Source of the DNA: Psettodes erumei
Lineage: Eukaryota; Chordata; Actinopteri; Pleuronectiformes; Psettodidae
Assembly (NCBI GenBank): GCA_016785225.1
Contig: JAFBJZ010000411.1
Span: forward strand, 1,364,001-1,428,000
Length of the DNA stretch: 64,000 bases
Direction of reading: 5' to 3'
Part shown: positions 60,986 to 64,000 of the stretch, one piece after another
Numbering within the stretch: the first letter of the stretch is position 1
How the letters are laid out: each line of letters begins with the position of its first letter
The notes under the pieces: model-generated
Databases searched by the model: none
Told to the model about the DNA's origin: nothing
What the model saw: the letters and a program-made list of their open reading frames with translations, nothing else
Position numbers and translations under genes: made by a program

Positions 60986-61668
60986 CATCAGGAACCTAAG
61001 GAAAATTGCTATTTCAGACTAATTGCCGACTGGGGCCCCGTGTACCTCTGATCCACTGCACCTTGTTTCCGCAGTCCTAACCCCGTGTGTGTTTGTGTGT
61101 GTGTGTGTGTGTCCTCCAGGTGTGGTTCAAAAACCGCCGTGCCAAGTGGAGGAAGCGGGAACGAAACCAGCAGATGGACCTGTGCAAGAACAGCTACCTG
61201 CCGCAGTTCAGCGGTCTCATGCAGCCTTACGACGACATGTACCCGGCCTACACCTACAACAACTGGACCAACAAAGGTCTCACACCGGCGCCGCTGTCCA
61301 CCAAGAACTTTACCTTCTTCAACTCCATGAGCCCCCTAACCTCGCAGTCCATGTTCTCAGCGCCCAACTCCATCTCCTCCATGACCATGGCCTCCGGGAT
61401 GGGCCACTCTGCCGTGCCGGGCATGCCCACCCCGGGCCTGAACAACATCAGCAACCTGAACGGGATCGGCACGTCCGGCATCAACTCGGCCATGTCGTCG
61501 TCCGCGTGCCCGTACGGCCCCCCCGGCTCTCCATACAGCGTTTACAGGGACACTTGCAACTCGAGCCTGGCCACCCTCAGACTCAAATCCAAACAGCACC
61601 CTACTTTTGGATACAGCGGCCTGCAGAGCCCCGGGTCGAGCCTGAACGCCTGTCAGTACAACAGCTGA
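56509..61668 (+). CDS. pitx1: Pitx1 homeodomain transcription factor (3 coding exons)
   Basis: Joined exons 56509-56653, 57866-58068 and 61120-61668 give 298 residues ending at TGA. Human PITX1 has 314. The N-terminus (MNLDRIAE, then a Pro-rich stretch, then [13 protein letters not shown]) is followed by a basic KKKKQRRQR run. The homeodomain spans about residues 71-130. WFKNRRAKW places Lys120 at homeodomain position 50 (bicoid class, TAATCC binding) and Asn121 at position 51. An OAR motif ([11 protein letters not shown]) lies at about 262-277. [14 protein letters not shown] and the terminal LNACQYNS match PITX1 better than PITX2 or PITX3. The family acts in the nucleus and specifies hindlimb or pelvic fin, pituitary, jaw and oral ectoderm. 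The start is the first ATG in frame with this N-terminus; the -3 base is G. The conserved upstream FKGG residues are out of frame here (see findings). Identification as a Pitx gene is near certain; paralogue assignment is strong. Confidence 0.96.
56654..57865 (+). other. pitx1: pitx1 intron 1
   Basis: GT-AG intron of 1212 bp, flanked by GTACAC and TTTGCAG. It holds no other coding potential I can support. A perfect 17-bp inverted repeat lies about 90 bp before the acceptor. A C-run at 57842-57849 precedes the acceptor. Confidence 0.85.
57733..57777 (+). repeat. 17-bp perfect inverted repeat in pitx1 intron 1
   Basis: The left arm 57733-57749 and right arm 57761-57777 are exact reverse complements (CGCAAATAACTTATTGA). 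They are separated by 11 nt that themselves contain another CAATAAGT copy. In RNA the stem could extend two more pairs through one G-U wobble. It ends 88 bp before exon 2. Confidence 0.9.
57866..58068 (+). CDS. pitx1: pitx1 coding exon 2 (homeodomain helices 1-2)
   Basis: The exon starts after TTTGCAG and ends at GTCCGG before the donor GTAAGA. It is 203 nt long and encodes residues 49-116, including the basic KKKKQRRQR run and homeodomain positions 1-46. [15 protein letters not shown] and [16 protein letters not shown] are visible and are nearly invariant in the Pitx family. The intron between homeodomain positions 46 and 47 is the usual place in paired-class genes. GC at third positions is clearly higher than in flanking DNA. 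Confidence 0.97.
58355..58385 (+). mobile_element. possible LINE tail in pitx1 intron 2
   Basis: TTCCAATAAAGCTGAATTGACTTGATTTG has the AATAAAG-TTGA-ATTG pattern of LINE ends. It is short, so weakly supported. Confidence 0.35.
60929..60985. repeat. (AAT)n array in pitx1 intron 2
   Basis: AAT units with two GATAAT variants at its start. It ends 134 bp before the exon 3 acceptor. Confidence 0.95.
61075..61119 (+). promoter_or_regulatory. pitx1: exon 3 splice acceptor with TG-repeat tract
   Basis: A branch-point match CTAAC (A at 61080) lies 39 nt before the acceptor AG (61118-61119). Between them is a (TG)n run at about 61085-61112 and only TCCTCC as pyrimidine tract. A competing acceptor, CTTGTTTCCGCAG, ends at 61074. 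Use of it would add TCC then TAA, stopping the protein inside the homeodomain. Confidence 0.75.
61085..61112. repeat. (TG)n next to the exon 3 acceptor
   Basis: GTGTGTGT, TTTG, then an uninterrupted TG run up to the acceptor pyrimidines. Its length is likely to vary between alleles. Confidence 0.95.
61120..61668 (+). CDS. pitx1: pitx1 coding exon 3 (recognition helix, OAR, C-terminus)
   Basis: The exon starts in phase 0 at GTGTGGTTC after CTCCAG and encodes residues 117-298. It carries recognition-helix residues [13 protein letters not shown], the long Ser/Pro/Asn-rich transactivation region ([26 protein letters not shown]), the OAR motif and the terminal QYNS. The open frame continues upstream through the intronic TG repeat to an ATG at 61087. 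That extension is an artefact of the repeat being stop-free, not a start. The acceptor is unusual: a (TG)n array sits where the polypyrimidine tract should be. Confidence 0.97.
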   Translation: MWFKNRRAKWRKRERNQQMDLCKNSYLPQFSGLMQPYDDMYPAYTYNNWTNKGLTPAPLSTKNFTFFNSMSPLTSQSMFSAPNSISSMTMASGMGHSAVPGMPTPGLNNISNLNGIGTSGINSAMSSSACPYGPPGSPYSVYRDTCNSSLATLRLKSKQHPTFGYSGLQSPGSSLNACQYNS

Positions 61669-62015
61669 CGGGCCAAACTTTAGAAATAAATCTATATGTG
61701 ATGAACGGACACGGTGTCAGAGCTTATAGAGGTTACCTGCGGATTGGGCGGATTGGGGGGGGGCAAAATCAAAGACAACTAAACTGGATTAGTTGCAATC
61801 ATTTTTTTCATAAAAAGAAAACATGGATTATGCGGGTTATATGTGTTTACCAATGAACTTGCACAGCAATTGAAATGTCATTTTTAAAAATAATGAAGAC
61901 GTATTACATTGCTGCATTGTACATATATAAATGTAAATATATACAGGCCTAACATATGAAACAGACGATGGGATTTTTTTGTTTTTTGTGCTTGCTTGCT
62001 TTTGAAGACTGGCAT

Positions 62016-62047
62016 GGGTTGGGGTGGGGTGGGGTGGGGTGGGGGGG
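62016..62047 (+). repeat. TGGGG repeat, G-quadruplex-prone, in pitx1 3'UTR
   Basis: Five or more G-runs separated by single T residues: GGG, then four GGGG units, then seven G. On the sense strand it would be present in the mRNA. Confidence 0.9.
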
Positions 62048-62453
62048 TGTTCTCGACCGATATAAGGATTTGCAAGAAAAATAAGATAAAAATAAAGCGT
62101 CGAGCCTGTTATGAGTCCAGACTCAGTGATGGGGGGGAGGGGGGTCTAGCCTGTCCTGTACATATTTTATATCGCTTCTGTGTGCTTTCTGTTTACCGTC
62201 TCTATAGGGTGCCACCGGCCCGTTTGACTTCATGACGCCTCCAGTTCAGTTACTTTACTTTCAAATGTTTTTTGTCCATTATGTTTGCTGAAATAGAAAC
62301 AAACCAAAAAAAATAACAATTCGCATGTTTAACTTGAGTGCAACGTGTTTTGTACGATAATGTAAGACTTTGCAGAAGTAAGTTCATTAGCCTAAAACTG
62401 TACGCAAAAGGTGATTCCAAGTCCTCATGTGTTTATGGTAACATGTTTGTTTG

Positions 62454-62459
62454 AATAAA
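62454..62459 (+). terminator. pitx1 poly(A) signal
   Basis: Canonical AATAAA in GTTTGAATAAACTCC, with GU/U-rich sequence within 40 nt downstream. An earlier AATAAA at 62091 could give a shorter 3'UTR that keeps the main G-rich tract. Confidence 0.6.
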
Positions 62460-62475
62460 CTCCAGGAAAAGAGAG

Positions 62476-63078
62476 GTTTATTTCAAGTATGTGTTAGAGG
62501 AGCCTTTGTTTCACGGCACTGCAGCAAAAATAAATAATTTGGCAAAAATATTCGCGGCCTTTTGATCCCCCCAGTTTAAAAAATATCCCAGAAATATGAA
62601 GATTTTTTTCCCGGGTTACTGGGACTCACTAGTTTATCGGTATATATTATTTTTGTTTTGTTAATTTTTGAAGCTTATTTCTACATAATTTCTTTCTTTC
62701 TTTATAACACGTCACTTCCAGACCCTAACACCTAAATTATTTATTTATCCACCAAAAGCCTCTCTTAAAATTAGGAGCTATCGTTATTGGGCGAGTTTGA
62801 TCATTAGCCCACTGTTGAGTGCAGAGAACAGTCCTATTGGTGCCTCTGGTGTATTTCGGTTTTGAACGCAAATTGCCCAAACTAGATTTATGATTATTTT
62901 CACTCGGTCTTTGCTAACATCACGCTCCAACAACACACGTGAATCAATTTGGACTCGCTCGGGCTGTGGTTTGGCGGCGCCCGCACCTTTCTGTGGGTCT
63001 CAGTTTAAAAACATACTGCGAGTGGTTTGGTGTGTCTCAACCTCAGGTGATTATAGACTGCCTTCATATCTTAGATGG

Positions 63079-63118
<40 letters not shown>

Positions 63119-64000
63119 GGGGGGTAATGTATACGGCCATGTTGGTCCTCAATTTATTTAAGGTGCAGGAAATGCTCTGATAAAACGAAGACTCTCTGCG
63201 CCGTACTCCTTCCTGGCAACAATCCCGGGCATGTTTGTCCACGCGAGCACGAAAAGAATTCAATCAATACCGTATCTTGTTTTCTGACACCTGCAGAAAT
63301 CCCCATATCTATATTACGCCATTAGACGGATATTAGCGCGCTGCACAAGTGTGCTGCAGCTGATAGTGCGCTGTGACGCGAGGATGTTGGGATGACGGGC
63401 ACCTTAATAAACCATCAAACGTAAAAAACAGCCCTGGAATTACTAATAACAGCATGTGATATGTAACATCAGCGTCGGTAGGATAAGAATAAGTTTTAAC
63501 TTTTATCTTTTTATTCTGCCCTATTTTTGTGCAGTTTTACAGCTCACTCCAAAGCACTGTATAGTTCCTTAATGTTTCTTTTTTAAAAAATTCTACACTA
63601 TCAATATTCTTCTTAGTCTTACCCTGAGTAAGTTACTCTTTGTATTAGATCTCCAAAAGAGAGATTATGACCTAAGGTGCCTTTTTTCGAAAATTTATCC
63701 TGTAGCACAATGCAAGTACTGCAATATTTACAGGTAGTGAGTAAGACGCTCAAAAGTGACATTATTGGCTATTGACTTTGTGGTGGCCTTTTGGCAGTTG
63801 CTTTTTTTTGGGGGGGTGATCTCCTATAGCGTTTGTGCAATATTTATATAGGCTAATATTTTGCCTTAATTTAGCCTGACACGTAAAGTGTGTAAAGTCG
63901 CCTTTCTGGCAATTTTAGTAAGTTAATAATATTTGATATTTCAATATTTTACCTTAGTCAGCCTTACATTGTGTATTTATTTAACCTCCAGTTCGGAGCG
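62476..64000. other. downstream flank of pitx1
   Basis: AT-rich unique DNA with one (TG)n array and a G-run at 63810-63817. No gene seen to the window end. Confidence 0.65.
63083..63115. repeat. (TG)16 microsatellite followed by a G-run
   Basis: TG array then ATGGGGGGG, downstream of pitx1. Confidence 0.95.

Larger units (their letters stand above)
58069..61119 (+). other. pitx1: pitx1 intron 2
   Basis: GT-AG intron of 3051 bp, GTAAGA to CTCCAG. It holds AT-rich unique DNA with scattered CpG-rich patches, a possible LINE tail at 58355-58385, an (AAT)n array at 60929-60985 and the TG-repeat acceptor. A TAATCC bicoid-type site lies at 58711-58716. No further exon is supported. Confidence 0.85.
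61669..62475 (+). other. pitx1: pitx1 3' untranslated region
   Basis: About 800 nt after the stop with no frame of interest. G-rich runs at 61756-61764, 62016-62047 and 62130-62144 stand out. AATAAA occurs at 62091-62096 and 62454-62459. The second is followed by TATGTGTT and TTTGTTT, suiting a downstream U/GU element, so cleavage near 62475 is likely. The exact end is inferred. Confidence 0.65.

Noticed and set aside
61087..61119. ATG at 61087 as a start for a homeodomain-truncated Pitx1
   Set aside because: The residues come from the intronic TG repeat (Cys/Val alternation). A good branch point and acceptor precede GTGTGGTTC at 61120.
58069..61119. PITX2 or PITX3 as the gene identity
   Set aside because: PITX2 ends with a different tail (ACQYAVDRPV). 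The sequence here has [21 protein letters not shown] context and LNACQYNS, as in PITX1.
61023..61856. 277-codon + frame over pitx1 exon 3
   Set aside because: It is a shifted frame across the GC-rich exon. The frame ending at 61668 carries the homeodomain helix and OAR motif.

Overview
The window looks like teleost fish DNA, probably from a percomorph. It is AT-rich with very few coding exons. It carries many CA/TG, GA and ATT microsatellites and worn fragments of fish transposons (Tc1-like, hAT-like non-autonomous, LINE 3' tails). The only gene I can support reads as a vertebrate Pitx homeobox gene. There are no bacterial-style operons, rRNA, tRNA or CRISPR arrays.

The gene is pitx1, on the + strand. 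Three coding exons (56509-56653, 57866-58068, 61120-61668) join at GT-AG junctions into a 298-residue protein. It has a Lys50 (bicoid-type) homeodomain at about residues 71-130 and an OAR motif near the C-terminus. The C-terminal half and the terminal LNACQYNS fit PITX1 rather than PITX2 or PITX3. A CpG-rich block with a full CRE and a good splice donor at 50120/50121 probably supplies an upstream non-coding exon. A second CRE lies 0.45 kb before the coding start. The 3'UTR runs to a poly(A) signal at 62454.

Positions 1 to about 49.8 kb form a gene desert upstream of pitx1. I see no conserved coding exon there. It holds transposon fossils, microsatellites and several GC-balanced, non-repetitive islands (about 18.25-19.6, 41.6-42.6, 44.3-44.65, 46.7-46.95 and 48.1-48.5 kb) that read like candidate enhancers. 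Pitx1 is known to be controlled by distant enhancers: Pel in stickleback, and hindlimb enhancers in mouse. The desert is therefore likely to be regulatory, but this is inference, since conservation could not be computed.

From 49.8 to 64 kb the sequence becomes CpG-rich and is dense in alternating purine-pyrimidine arrays. These include 26 TG units plus a CG/TG extension at 50665, 19 units at 55633 and 47 units at 55782. Another (TG)n replaces most of the polypyrimidine tract at the exon 3 acceptor. The most interesting signals are these Z-DNA-prone arrays around pitx1, the unusual organisation of the pitx1 start (an upstream ORF whose stop overlaps the start as ATGA, and an apparent one-base loss in the conserved FKGGM segment), the UG-repeat splice acceptor, a perfect 17-bp inverted repeat in intron 1, and a G-quadruplex-like 3'UTR tract.
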